A stretch of DNA of 64,000 nucleotides from Brachypodium distachyon (GCF_000005505.3 NC_016131.3:39408855-39472854), one strand, 5' to 3'; positions 10,490 to 24,445 are shown, numbered from the stretch's first letter. A program made the numbers and translations. Notes: generated by a model not told the origin, from the sequence alone.

Positions 10490-13400
10490 TCAACTGCATT
10501 CCAAAGGATGCTCAAAACTTGTTGGCTGAGTTGAAGTGCCTTCCAAGGGGTATGGCGATGTCATCTCAGCTGAACTGCCTTCCAAAGGTCGTTCTGACAT
10601 TGTCGCTTCCACAACGTTGTTCTCAGGTTTAGCTTCCACAGCAGACTGCGGCGCTGCATGCTCCAGCGTATTGCTGTTAGGTTTAGCTTCCTCAAACAAC
10701 TGAAGAAGCAGAGTCTGCATTTTCTTTCGCAGTGCAGAAGCCTCTTTGGGTTGAAACCATGTTTTGCCAAACTAACAGAAAAAAATACAGAGAAAAATGA
10801 GCTACAGGCATGAAGCATCTGCGCACAGGCCAGAGAAGCACACAGAACATAGAACGGCAAAGACATTAATGAATAGTGGCCAAACCATAGAGAGTTCTTT
10901 CTTGTGAAGCCTTTCAGGTGCCTCCTCAATGAATCGCTGCATATAGTACAGAACAAAGAGGCCACAATCGTATTCATTGTCCTGCTGCGGGACCTGAAAA
11001 GAGGTAAGAGTGTAAGGAGATAACAGCTGGAAGGACAAATGACAAAATACACCATCTATGCTATCAACAGCATATATAAATAACAAAAAAAGTATTTTCG
11101 GCCTCTAAGCTATATGTAGAGAGTAGATATGGTCCCACAACTATCCAAACAGGTATTTCTGCTCTTCAACTCTTGAAACCGTGTAGTTTTGGTCCGTCAT
11201 CACAATTGAAATGTGGTTTTGGCTGATGTGATGTTTACATGTAAGCCAGTACGCCACATAACCACCACATGTTCAGTGGCGCTGCCAGGATTCTAATCCT
11301 GTCATGTCAAATCCAGTATTATGTGAAAAAATTACCCTGTTTATATGATCCTACTTGAACGTGACTTTGCCACTGCATGTGTTGGCCACATCACATTTTT
11401 GCCCATAAATTCCATATGTCTATTGTAGAAGCAGAGAAAAGGGAAAAATATAAGAAAAGGTAAACAAAACAGATAAAGGGAATGTAACTTCACCAAATCT
11501 GTTTGGGCGATACTAAGGCGTTGGAATGTCATTCCAGCTTCTGCTATTGATAAATTTGATTCTGTTGAGGATTGGTGGAATGCGGACAGGGCAAAGATCT
11601 CTCGTGATCTTAAGAGACATTTCGACGGGCTGCTCATCTATTGTCTTTGGAATGTGTGGAAGGAGCGTAACCGCAGAGTTTTCAACAATGTGTCCATGGA
11701 AGAGGAGGATGTCGCTTCCAAAGCTCAGGAGGATTTCAAGTCCTTTTTGTGGGCTAACGAGGTTAACCCGGTGTTTAACGGTGTTAGAGTGTAATCGTCT
11801 GTTGTGTTCGTGGGGGTTATGCGCCTTTATTCTAGGCGCTTCTTGTAAATATACTTTCTATCTCTTTTAATGAATGGCAGTGCTCCTGCCTTTTCCGTCA
11901 AATAAATAAATAAATAAAAGATAAAAATGAGAAAAATCAAAAAAACAAACCTTGGGATAGCAATGTTTCTGATTTAGGATAAATCCCCAAAAATTCAAAA
12001 ATCAAGAAAAAAGTACGTAATTCAGACAAAATAGAAATAAGATTGTTTTGAAAAAATTAAGATCAGTCCGAATTTGCTGTTTTTAATTATATTGATTAAC
12101 TAAAAAATTATTGATTTACTCGGTTTGTATGCTTTTGAATTTTCATTCAAATATTCTAAAAATATCACATTTTTCCGATTGTCTAGCATGTCCTGCTTTA
12201 AAAATAAATAGGTGAAATTTCACATCAAGTCAGATCATGGGAACATCACGTTATTGCATCAAGTCAGATGCATCCCTTCCGGCAACTGATAAAGGTATCA
12301 GAGCTCAGATTCTTCCTTGATTTTGATTGTATTTGATTCCGATTTGAAGAGGTTAGGGTTCATGTCCAACTGTCCGTGCACCGTATAATCCCCACAAACC
12401 AAAATCCAGATCAAGTCTGGCAGCAGATTGTGAGGAGACTCGTGGTGAATAAGACAAATCCCTTCCTCCCTAAGGCATATATGGGATATGTTCCTGCTCC
12501 AGTCAGGGTTATGAGAAACTCAATGGTCATTGTAAGCAAAATCAGTGCTGCCTTGCACTCATGGTGAGTTGACCACTGCCACGTAGGCTGAGGGTCTGCC
12601 TATGCTAACTAATATTTGGAGAATTTTTCAAAAGGCCACCAAAATTACTGGATTCAGGAAGCAACCCAGCCAAGCACTGGGCCCACTATTGTTGTGGACA
12701 TCACTTCAAGAATGAGACCACGACAACGTCGGTGCTCATACAAGGGGGGGGGGGGGGGGAAAGATGGAGGTAAAAATGGAGGTAGTCGATTTGGGACATC
12801 CGTGACTCACTCATGTACTTTTTGAGATCCAAATATGCATTTCCATACTATCAGGACTAACTTGACAGCCCTGACATACTTCTATGACCTCCGATTTCAC
12901 TCATTTCCTAATAGCTATCATTCTGGACCTAAGTTAAACTTTAGAACTTCAACTGCAAATATCTTTCACAAGAGTGTTTCAAAATCATGTGTAAATATGT
13001 TCCATAAAGTACTTTCACAACAATGTTGTGCGATTATAAATATTTCCAATAGAAATTAGTGGCCAAGGTTATATTTCGGAGAGAGTGTCAATGTCTAAAC
13101 ATCCTTCCGTTGCTAACACAGAATTTTGTCAATAATATAGGTAGAACATAAAACCAGATTTCAGCAACATGGAAATTAACATCACAGGTGGGCCCATGTT
13201 ATTTTCTCAAGAGAAGTCCAAATAACAGTTTTGTTATTAAAATCTGAAATGAACATATCAATGCAAAAACTGTTGACTGCAGCAACCATATAAGCACCAC
13301 GTATCAGCTAAAGCTAGCATGAAAAGCACACATTTCAGCACATGCAATTCAAGGAAAGAAAGCACTTGAGTTACCTCAATTGGCTTCTTCTCAATTTTAC

Positions 13401-16400
13401 GAGGAAGGCTCTTCCAAACTTTTTCTTGTATAGGACATTCTGCTAAAGAGCAATTTTCATTCAGGTATTTCCATTCTTCTTTTAAGAATCTGCAAACAGA
13501 TATAGACTGTTTTAAAAATAGAATAAAAATAATACAGTACAAACGGGACAATAACATGGAAGACCTCACACCTAGACAAGCAAAAATAATAATACGCACC
13601 AAATAATAGTCCTACATTCTAGAAGCTGGCCTTACTTGAATGCAAACATGTGTGAAACAAATGCGATTTTGATAATGAAAAGTAACTAAAACAAATTTTT
13701 AGGCTTCACGTTCATGCATTTATGTTATGCCAGAAAAGCCTACACCAAAATAAACCAGTGTTTTTGTTTTCTTTTTGTACTACTCCGTACTTACCTCTCG
13801 ACAACACTGAAAATCAATCTGCTTCTGTGAAACTTCAGTGAATCCAAATGAAGTATGATGGGACCTGATTGATCTTCCTTTGCTGGCATACATATAATGA
13901 CCAGGCTCCAGTGTGTACTGACCATTTGGAAACAAAAAAGGAACCATGTTGAGGAACAGAACATTGTAACAGATACTCTAGCATAGGTAGGTAAGGTTAT
14001 GCATCAATTATCATGTCATGTCCCAATAAAATTTTGAATTCACTAACGCCACATAGGCAGAGACAGTAGATTTTCTCATATCAGGTGATCAATGACAAGA
14101 CGACCAAGGGAAAGTTCTACATAAAAAACGGTGGACATGATCAAAGGTGCACGATTCTTCACTAAGCTCTACTTCTCCTTGGGTTATAACGAAGTCTGCA
14201 TGCACTAGCCAAACATAAGGAAGATGGTCTTTCAAACCACGAGGGCTTGTCTGTATTTTTGGTAATGTCATTTGGCTTTGCAAATGCACAGCAACATTCT
14301 TGGCTCTTAAGAGCGATATCTTTCGTTCATTCCTTTGTTGCTCTGCGCTTTTTTTATGATGTTTTCATATACACCAATTCATAGGTTGATCACCCTAACA
14401 CGGGCATGCATGTTCCGTCTCCTTCGCCTGTACCAGCTCTTCCTCAAGCGACCCAACTGCTGTTTCGAGGAAACTTCTGTCGCTACCTTGGCCAAGGTGG
14501 ATCGCATCATGGACCGGCTGACCCACAGTCGGTTCATGCGCTCCATGCCTTCTTAGGTCTTGAGGGCCCCAACTACCACTTCATTTAGGCATCTAGGATA
14601 ATGACATGGTTGCAGCACCAGTGACCCATTTGGAGCCGTCTTCCATGTCAGCCTCATCAAGACTTGTGACATTCGTCATCCAGAAGCTCCTCCACCACTG
14701 CCACCCCTCCTACATGGCAAGGTGACCCTCTCGCCAGTTAAAAAGCCATCCACGCCCACCGAGCTTATGATACCTATTAAGAGCTCATTTCATTTGAAGG
14801 CGTGTCTGCAGCCTATGCTTCCTGGAAGGACCTCACAACTTTCGGGGATAAAATCCTTCATTTGAGCTAGACGATAAGTTATTTGTCAATGGAGGGAGAG
14901 ATGTTACGCAGAGGCAACAATATAAGCAGCGGGGCCGCCCCTAGGTGCGCCCAAATGGGCCAGGCCGCACCAAGCTATGGGCACCCTGGCCTTCGGTGCC
15001 CCCCTAAGATTAGATTTTCTTGGTTTCCAAGTTAGAAGTTTCCTTAATTTCTCCCGGTCTTTCCCCTCTCTCTAAACCCTATCCGCACCACTTCCCCCTC
15101 CAGGTCCCCAACATGGACCAACTAACCACCAAACATGTGAACCGGTTGCATGACCGGTGGTGCTGTATCGACCCAGCTATTTTAATCATAAAGTCATTCC
15201 AAAGTTAATTCAAGAAATAAATAAATATTTTATATTTGAACTACACTCAGGCCTGCCAAACAACAGGTCACCACAGCATCAAACCGGTGAACCGGATGCA
15301 TGGCCAGTACACTAACCTGTTCGGTTTTAAAAAAAATGTTTTTAGTTCATGTTATCTGCAAGGGTAAATGAATTCGACATATTCCAACTAAGTTTAATAT
15401 TACTATCATTTGTAAACAGTTGTTTGCACTTCATACCGTTCCAAAACAAGGTTTGATGTATCTGTATTACAGGGTTCTGCTGAACGTCAGTCAAAATAAC
15501 GGACTACTCATGATTGCTCTCGATCAATAGTATGATTTTCCATTCAAGACCAGCCAAAAAAACTGACAGTGATCAACAAGAAACTAGTAATCCAGTACGA
15601 GACGCCTATTGGTAAGTGGTAACTGATCTAGTATATTTTCAATTAGCGGCACATTAGCCCTATATCCCACCATTGTTCACACTTTGGCACCTTCGTTTGC
15701 TTTTAAAAACTTCTCAACTCCTACAGCACCAATAATTATAATAGCTATATGATAGCTACATTTCTTCTCCAAACAATTTACATTTGCTCAAGTATGTGTT
15801 GTGTTTTACCATAAAGATCAAATCATCAGGAATGTATCTCAAACTTCTAACCAGCAGTGGTCATTGCCATTATACAAGTAAATCAAAATATCTATCTGAA
15901 GAAATGTATATTACCAAAGAAGAGGCAACAAAATTGCTTACTCTGCATGCACAGGCAATAATATATATGACTTTTGAAATATGTCTACGCCTTTCCACCA
16001 TCTTCTCAGCTTTAAGAAATAAGAGGCCTTGTCGTCCTTCAGAATACAGAAACCAAAAGGAGTTTAGTGTATAAGACAGGAAATATGTTGATACAGATCA
16101 GTGACAGACATCAAATGCTCATTTCAATATAAAAAAGGTATTATATTCCCAATCTCCTTCAAGCCATCACCATTCGGCCATTCATCAGCCGATTTACTAG
16201 ACAAACAAAGGTTCATAATAAAACCAAACTGTAGTAGTGTCCTTGACTTTTTTCGTACTTGCACAACCTTTCTTTCTTTTCTTCTTTTATCTAAATTGTA
16301 TTGCACACCATTTCTGATTGCATGTAAAGTTAATTACTTACAGCTCCCCACTACACCAACACCAGCCCCAACCACATTAGTCTCCTTGATCTATCCAGTC

Positions 16401-19400
16401 ACTACCCATGCTAGTCTTGCATACTACTTATGCTATGCTAGGCGGATAGGCCTGCACAACCATCCAGTTAGATAAAACTGCACTGTTGCCTTTCAGTTTC
16501 ATTAGTTTTAGACAAGACCACATCAGTTATCTAATTAAATTAACTTATTTGGGGATAAGATCTGGTAAGAGATATAAGCTTTAGTTAGTCAGGATAGTTA
16601 CATGTGTTTACATTTAAGGACACTCAAGCAGTACTTATCAAGCAAGGAATAAACAAGGTTCTAACTTCTATGGTCTCACATCTTATTCAGCCCACGTGAG
16701 ATCAGAGCAAAGAGAAAAAGATATGCTGGCTTAAAATCCTGTATTGATTCCTTTAGATATCTCTTTATGTACATTCCCTCCGTGTGCTTGTAAATATTTA
16801 ACTCTTTTTAATAATTTTTTTGCTGTAGATTTTCACCAACTGTCTTTCCTATTAAAAAGAAACCCGGAATGGATTATGTATTAGTAGCATACTTCATAGC
16901 AAGTGCGCCAATCACAGCATGGAATATTGAATTTGAATAAGAAAGTAAAGACAATGCATTTAGGAATTCAGTACCGAAAGTTACCTTTGATGTCAGGGCT
17001 TCAAGTTTGCTAAAGAAGTATGTGTTGAAAATGTGAAACTTGCCTCTTAGTGTACTAATTGATGACATTGGTCCCTGCAAGTACCTATAAGATGTGCAGT
17101 GATGACTTATTACAGTTATGAAAAAGGTGGCATATGAAGAATTAAGAAAATAACAAGAGCAATACTTACATAATGTAGAAGTTCATTATAGGTGAGGAAA
17201 GTAACGACTCAGGCTCGAGGCATTTTATGTCATCATCGGAAAGCTCAACAGAACCAGGGTGTTTGCTACCGGCAAGGGAAAAAGGAAATAATCATCAACT
17301 ATATACAATAAAATATTAAGGTCGGCTGAATTTTTTTTAGTTCACATGCCAAACCTTGAAGGATAGTATATCTTCATTGCATCCCTAAAGAAGTAACAGA
17401 ATTAGTTAAATCAGCCACCAAAACGTGCAGGCGATACAATATAAAAACAAAAAGATTATTATTATGTTGTATGCATCGAGTCATGGGCCAACCCCCATAA
17501 TGTCTACACAGTACGCAGTAGTACACACTTATAAGAGCACCAACATAGAAAAATGGCAAGTTCTGACAACTTATTTACCATTTAATGGATGCATTTTTGG
17601 AAGATTCTGAATGGTGTGCATCTCCATCGAGTAGAACAACCTCTGGAACCTGAACCATGATGCAGATATCAGACAAACTTGTGAGTAACATCGTCACAGT
17701 TGAAAGCAAACCATAACCAGCTTAGCTTACTATTTCCCAACAGTTAGCCAGTTACGGTGATTCATTACAAGAATAATCAAGAAACACCAAAAGAGAAGTA
17801 AAAACATTTATATTTGAACGGTTAGGTCACCAAGTTGCATGTAGTACAGTCCAACGTCTAACTGAAAACTTGTCACGATCCTTTGCAAGCATCCAAAACT
17901 GTCAGTGGCTGTTTATTTTCTGGTACTTTCCCAAAAAAAAAGTTCCTCGTTTCCCATATAAATTATTTCCAGACATACACAATATGGTTTAAAGTTTACA
18001 GGTTCCCAGCTACTACTCATACCTAGATACTACCATCAGTACTTAGGGAAAGTTGTTTTGACTAGCCATGGTACCACAACATACATTTATCACTGCTACA
18101 TTTATTCTTAAATGTCAACAAGATATTGCAGATTTATCATCGAGGATTGTTTTCTAGACGTATAATAGAGGATATTGCAACCATACAAGGAGTGCAACAG
18201 TTCATAAATGTATAACAGCCCTGTAAGTAGTGCGCATGTGGTATTCTGGTGTTGGCATCCTATTTAGCGTCTTGCAGACCCTAAAAAAATTAGTGTCTTG
18301 TCAGCAACATGGTTCCGCAGTATGGCAAGAAAGTATCCCTATCTTTACTATGTTAACAAACGACACCGTTTGCATTGATCGTCACATTATATGTACCATC
18401 AGACTTTGATTACAGGCTTCATCTTCCTTTCACCTTCCTCAATAATGTATGTCAGTGTCACCCCCCAATCCCACTGGCACAACCTTTCTGCTTGACATAC
18501 CAGTTTATGATTTTACTATTTCATGTTGCAATTCAAGGATAATATGGCTATTTGTTAAGTATAAATGTGCTGCTAATCCTGCTCTCTTGCAATTTGATCT
18601 ATGTTGCACTGTCATAATTTGGAGTGGCTCCAGTTACGGGAGTTAGTCAATGTCTTTTCCACGACACCCCTGATGGGGAATGGCTTTACAGCTTTACCCT
18701 ATAATATACTATATGTGAACTCAAGGGGTATAAACTAATGGTCAAACGCCAAAAAGTTTGACCATTGTACACTCAGGAATGAAATTCCATTTGGACCAGA
18801 GGATAATATGCGGCAGAACATCAATAGCTCAGCTGTCAGTCTTGATTCTTAATAATACAAGCCTTCCGTCTTGCTTCCGTAAAATAATAAAATGCTCTGA
18901 CCGTGTCCCAATAAGGGAAAGTTGACATTCTGCCCATAGGTTACAATCATAAAGATTTGTACATGGCCACAAAGTTGACGGATCTTGGACCATGAGCAAA
19001 AATTTGACACCATCATTACACATCAAGGTCTTTTATCTTAGCTTGAAGTTCTGCTAATCTTTCCATATTACTCCGTATTAACCAGTATGAGACGGTAAAC
19101 AAATAAACCAATAATCACATCTACTGCCAAAAACTTGACTGGTGAGGAGCTTTGCCAATGCTACTACTTCAATACTACCTACGTCTCAAAATTTAGGGCG
19201 TATTTTCACTGTCCAATTTTGAACTTTGAATGCAAATTTATTGCACATTATTTATTAAAATTAAAAAAATTACAATGACAAGAAACTGCTTTTGAATATT
19301 AATCATGGTAACAATTTGGTCAAGGCATAGATTTTTGCAAATCAAAATACGCCCACATTTTGAAATGGAGGGAGTGTATTCAACATAAAATGCGACACAA

Positions 19401-22400
19401 AAGGAGCATTCTAAGCAGCCATGGTGGTAGGAGATGTATAAAGTATGTACGAACCTTTCTTGATCTCAATCGCATTGAGAAATCCACTTCAAGATCTCGT
19501 TTCCTAGCAAAGGTAGATTACATGATTCAATACTTACAAAGTCCACATGACACATAAATGATGACAAAAGTTCATATAAATCTGACATGCATGCATAAGA
19601 TGTGGCCACATATACAATGTTTTACCTTGATACAACTGCGTACGAGGTCATTACTGAGGCATGCATAGGAGCATGGAAGACGAATACAGACAATTTCCTT
19701 GTCAAATTAGATTAGATTATTTGAAGAATGGTATGCCTTGATAAATGAGCACACGACCTAACTTTCCTTAGATAGATGCTACGCAAGTCAAACGTAAAAA
19801 ATATGTTATGTAAGCAGGACTCCACTTTACTCCTAAAAACTACTCCCTCCGTCCCATATTAAGTGGCATTGGTCCTTCCAAGGGATATGGATACCATTTT
19901 ACGATTTGGTTATAATGATTCTTAGTTAGTTTGCCTCCCATGTTGGTTTAGTTTATCCCCAAACTGATCACCTAAAGCATGTAATGCAGGCTATACAATG
20001 TATCGCCCTCAATCAAGAAAAGAAGTAAGAATTATCTCCCTCCCTCCCCACCTCCTTATCTAGCTTTCTTGGATAGACATATTAAGAAATTAAATTCTAA
20101 AAACTAAGTTATTATAAGCAGGAAGGACTCCATTGGACTCCTGCAATGTTATGTAAGTTAAGGTACGTTGAGTAGATATCTATTACTCCCTCCATACAAA
20201 GTTGTAGTAAATTAAAGAGACTTATTATGGATCGGAGGGAGTATATGGTAGCACGGCGACGCGTCAGTGCCCTACGCTCACGGCAGGAAGGCTGTCCTGG
20301 ACCTTGCTCTCCTGTTGAGCAATCATATAACCTAAGATCTAATCCAGGCCCCCTTAGTTCCCTTGTACGTGACATCTCGCCCCTGTCAGCTCTGTGCTTG
20401 CTAGTATATATGAACACATAGAAACAACATAGCATGAATAGCATGGGACCATCTTACCTGAGCCCTCCTAGTTTAGTTCATCAACTTGCCTTTGTATTCC
20501 CAAATCATATGTTTTTGGTATTTACTAAACATAATAAAAGTATATCTAACGAATCTTTTACAACTACTGTAAAATACATCATTATCATGGATGAAGGATA
20601 AGAATTCTGATAGATTTATGCACCAAGTGCAACACCATGACTATTTAGAGATAGTTAACAGAACGTCATTGCAATAAAAAAATGGAGGTCCAGCTTGACA
20701 CGGTGTAACAAAAGAGTATACATACTAACCTTTTTCGAGAACGTGTGGAAAGTTCACACATCCTACTGCGGCCATTATCCTTGCAACCATCATCCGGAGA
20801 CATAGTTTCGATGTCGGTTGAGTTATCGACGCATAATACTTTGGGAGATAAATATGTCGGTTGCTCATCAGTTTTGCAATACTCATCCAATTTATACAAA
20901 TTCCGCTCATTTTCTACTGAATGTTTAGGCTTGCTAGGGCCTGTACTTGTCTCCAGACCAGATACATCAATGCCTGCCTAATGTACATGAAATATAACAC
21001 TTGTGCAGAATACATAGATTTAAGTACCACACAATATTATAATTACCTCATCATCCGCCTCAAATGCAGCAATGAAATCAGATTTGGTTACTCCATGATT
21101 TTCATTGGAACCAGTAGGCAAACCTATAAGTCGTAAAGAAATTGAAAAGCAAATTAATTAATACTCCCTCCGACCCATAATAAGTGTCTCGGATTTAGAC
21201 AATTAGTACAAAGTTAGTACAACTTTGTACTAAATCCAAGACACTTATTATGGATCGGAGGGAGTACTAGAGAACGGTATAATAAAAATCCATGCTTGAA
21301 CATAATCAAAGTGTTATGGAAAAAGGAAATGTGATCTGACAACTCTTCAGGCGTTCTTTTTCGAGATAGGTGGAAGAGTATTTGCAGGCCTAGAGAAGCC
21401 CAGCACAAACACACGCAAGACACGCGTCTCGTTGTATTGACAACTATTCAGGCCTTCTGGCTGTTTAACTCTTGTAGTGGCAGAGGCTTGAAGCCATTAG
21501 CCCTAATGAGACCGTCATAAAGTCTGGGAGTATATTAAAAACCTTCCGTTCTGTTTTTCACATAGCTGTGAGCAAGACACAGTTGAAAAGCATATAGTAG
21601 CTCCTTGGAAATGGCATCCTAAGCCATGGTTTGGGCACATTTACTATAACCACCCTACTTCAATTATCTCTGGATTGCATCAATATTTCGATTAGCAACA
21701 TGCAAAAGCGCATGACACTCCAATGACCGAGTTAGATCAAAACTCAGGAAAAATATCAAACAAGAAGCGAGTGTTCTCATATCAGGAACTTTAGTACACT
21801 CTTCCATAAGATGTGTTATTTATTTCCATCCGAACAACACAAACTTGCACTGCATTATTCATGCGTTTTTTATCTACAGAGAAGATATTTTATGTTGTAT
21901 AAACGGTTAAAGGACAGCAGGGAACTTGCCCATTCCTTAAGGACAAAAGGCATGCATCCAACAGCAGTTATACCAACAAGGTAAAATAACATGTAAAGGA
22001 AGATAATTTATTACACAGAGCAGGGACTATATAACCAGTCAACACTGGCACTACAGTAAGCAAAAATAACCAGTGTTGAATTTTACAAAGATGAGCAAGC
22101 ACGGATTTAGGACCGCAATATCTAGATAACCCTAATTATTACCCAATCAATACAATTGATGTAATCATGGTAAGAACAATTAGTTTCCATAAGATGGTAG
22201 AGTGCGGAAACTGTCAATTATGACAAGTTGTCAAGATGGTAAGTCAATCACATACCAGATGATCCTGCACAGCTTGACTCATTTATTCTTCCGCGTCTGT
22301 TTTTATCCTGCAAGAGAACATTCCAGGCTGAGGCTTATTAGCGCACTGTATAATCCCATAAACACCGAATAAAATTAACCGGCGGCAACCATCTTGGTAC

Positions 22401-24445
22401 GAACTCCCCGTCACCAAAACCTAAATAGTTCATCGGCTGGGCTGGGAAGCCTAATTAACGTTACATGATCTTCTTTCTTTCTTTTTCTTTTTTTTGTTTT
22501 TCTATAATTTCTGCTATGAGGCTGGGATTTTCTTGGCTGTTTTCCAGTATTTGAAAATAAAGATTAGCAAACCACATCCACAATTTGAGAAACAGAGATA
22601 TATACTCCCCATCGAACTCAATTCCTGGAAAGCGAAAATAGCGAATGTCTCACGAACCGAGCAAACTGCAAATCTGACAACTACAAACCGGCTGTCATGT
22701 TTTCCACAGCATCTTCCCTGTCGTTGATGTAAATTTCTCCATTCCCGAGAACTCCTTTCATTCCCCTATGATCCGTCCTACCTTTGGATTGTCTGTTGCA
22801 TTCTGTTTAGTAATTCTTTTTGTTTTCAGTATTTTCTTTTTCTCCCTGTGAAAGAGGTTCCTAGCCTGACAGCTACTTCTGTCCATGTTCGTATTCTTCC
22901 AATCCCACGGGAAAATCCTTCACTACGTTTGGAGATGACTGAGCATCAACCTATTTCTCTTTCGGTGGAAATTGAATTCGATGAGTTGGCTGCCAGCCAT
23001 AATATTGCTGTCTTCCTCTTTCCCATCTTAACCTTCTCTTAGCCTTAGGCGCCTCTCAGAAACATCATAATCTGAATCACTTTCCTCTTCGGGTAGTAAC
23101 CACAACTTGAACTAGCAACTCAGAATTATAAGACCGAGTATTCTTTACTTACTGAGTTTTTCCGCTTTCTCCGACCTTTTAGCTGCCGCCACTTCATCAG
23201 TTGTGGGCCCCCATGTCATAGCTTTCAGGGCTCGGTTCTGACAGAACTCTATCCATAGAGACCTCCTCCCTTCGCTCGTATATAGCACTTAGAAGAGTGA
23301 CTTCTCCCCAGTAAGGGTTTAGAGTATAGAGAGGATGCCTTTCCCTAACGAATAGTACTATAGTAAAAGTCAGAAAGCCTAGAAAAGATTAGATATTCAT
23401 TCTGCCTGCATTTCTTTTTTCTCGACTTTTTCAGAGATTGATTGTAACTGGCACATTTCCCTGGGGAGCTGATCATAGTCTTTTTAGTTTGATCATAGTC
23501 AAATACATCAACGACAACAAACTGGACTAACCCCAAGAAAGGATGCCAACCGCTAGGTATGTGTAACGCTAAGGTTATCTTGATAAGTTTCTATGTAACT
23601 CTCCCTAATCAGATACAACAAACAGTTTAGTATTGACGCTAGGAAGATTAACAAATTTGAAAAAATAAGGAGATGATATTTTATCACTGAAGGAAAAGTA
23701 ATAGGATTACAGTGGTTTGAGTAACCACCGCCGTACACATGGAATTCTCCTACTGCTGAACCAAACAATTGTACTCGACTTGCTGACATTTCATCGAAAG
23801 GCTTGAGAGACCCACAACGTTTTGCCGACCTGCCCCAGTATCTTTTACTCAGAGGCTTGAAACTCACAATGTTTTTGCCCACCTCCTCCCAGTATCTTTA
23901 CTCTTACAAAGATTTCAACCAGCAGCAGCAGTCCGTACATTATGTTTTCTCTCTATTCCACCACATTAGAATTATGGAACCATTTGCAAAGACATAGCAC
24001 GAAACAGATGGAGTACCGATTTAATGTACTTACCCCTAGTATCGCACAGTATCCCCACCATGCCCAAATTCGAGGAAGCCATGCAAATAACGAATTTGAT
24101 CCCACGCTGCCCCGCAGCAAGAAAATGAATATTAGAACAGGAAAATTGTCTCACCCGGTCGCTTTGGCAGCCATGCGGGCGCGGTGGCGGCGGCGCCGGC
24201 GGCGGCTTGGGAGAGGTCATGACCGAGCGAGCAGCCTGGCGACGAGCGAGCTCGCGGCAGATGGCGCGGAGCAAGAGGTCGAACTTCTTTCCACCGTCGG
24301 GGAGGCGGCTTGTAAAGACTTTGCGCCCTTCCATGCGCTCGAACCTCTCCTTGAGCACCTGGTCCGAGAGGTTGCGCAGCTCGTTGCTGATCCCCACCTC
24401 CGAATCGTCGTCCGGCTGCGGCGAATCCGCGCCCATCGCATTCAC
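10490..24445 (-). CDS. Ulp1-family SUMO protease, OTS/ULP1C-D-like
   Basis: A cysteine protease (family C48) that should cleave SUMO from conjugates; plant OTS relatives are nuclear. Exons, minus strand: 24445-24155, 22307-22256, 21123-21047, 20977-20730, 19503-19455, 17649-17579, 17384-17355, 17265-17170, 17084-16985, 16036-15942, 13917-13795, 13489-13375, 10993-10886, 10771-10490. All junctions keep phase and give 1737 nt, 578 aa, the size of plant OTS proteins. The catalytic domain lies at about 270-480: His372 in THWSLVIICMP, Asp395 in LHLDSL, Gln453 and Cys459 in VPQQDNEYDCGLF. The N-terminus keeps LPDGGKKF, as in OTS proteins, and RRWWKGVDIF is typical. The tail after residue 500 is unlike Arabidopsis OTS1. 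An earlier start than Met1 is possible; Met4 is an alternative. Confidence 0.93.
11498..11905 (+). mobile_element. 5'-truncated LINE tail in protease intron 12
   Basis: Translation gives VWAILRRWNVIPAS, then YCLWNVWKERNRRVFNN and a terminal stretch ending at a stop near 11791. That is the C-terminus of a plant L1-like ORF2. A 3' UTR containing TTTAATGAATGGCAGTGCTC and a tail of AAATA units (about 11900-11917) follow. It lies in the intron between coding exons 12 and 13, opposite to the gene. A target duplication was not settled because both flanks are A-rich. Confidence 0.8.
12744..12759 (+). repeat. Run of 16 G
   Basis: An uninterrupted G16 tract within intron 12 of the SUMO protease gene. 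It is a simple-sequence tract whose exact length may be a sequencing artefact. Confidence 0.9.
14170..15040 (+). mobile_element. Ty3/Gypsy pol relic in protease intron 10
   Basis: Decayed frames read SNHEGLSVFLVMSFGFANAQ (standard HEG.FEFLVMPFGLTNAP box) and RFFYDVFIYT (the FFDDILIYS active site with a catalytic Asp lost). FRLLRLYQLFLKR and SVHALHAFLGL follow (14406-14588). After a deleted stretch the pol C-terminus reappears as SWKDLTTF and LFVNGGRDV (about 14815-14910). A GGCCGCC-rich 3' region with AGATTAGATTTT follows near 15010. The relic runs opposite to the host gene, between coding exons 10 and 11. Most of the element, including LTRs, is missing. Confidence 0.75.
19175..19374. mobile_element. 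Stowaway-like MITE in protease intron 5
   Basis: About 200 bp. The left end CTACCTACGTCTCAAAATTT and the right end ATTTTGAAATGGAGGGAG are imperfect inverted repeats that continue as GGGCGTATTTT on both sides. A TA flanks the left end; the right flank is TGTA, so one TA may be mutated. It is 80 bp from coding exon 5. Confidence 0.75.
20186..20241. mobile_element. Short Stowaway MITE derivative in protease intron 4
   Basis: A 56-bp element starting CTCCCTCCATACAAAGTTG and ending TTATGGATCGGAGGGAG, flanked by TA on both sides. It is shorter than normal members, so it is probably an internal deletion product. Confidence 0.75.
21164..21264. mobile_element. Stowaway MITE in protease intron 2
   Basis: A 101-bp element, CTCCCTCCGACCCATAATAA to its near-perfect inverse, flanked by TA at 21162-21163 and 21265-21266. 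It could fold into a long hairpin. It ends 41 bp upstream of coding exon 3 in the gene's direction, close to the splice acceptor region. Confidence 0.88.

Noticed and set aside
12376..12825. Two frames (63 and 69 codons) with protein-like composition in protease intron 12
   Set aside because: No recognisable product. A nearby GGTATCAGAGC could recall a retroelement primer site but has no LTR beside it.
19851..19900. CTCCCTCCGTCCCATATTAA as an intact Stowaway MITE
   Set aside because: Only one terminus was found. The next inverted end belongs to the short element at 20186-20241. At best a truncated copy.
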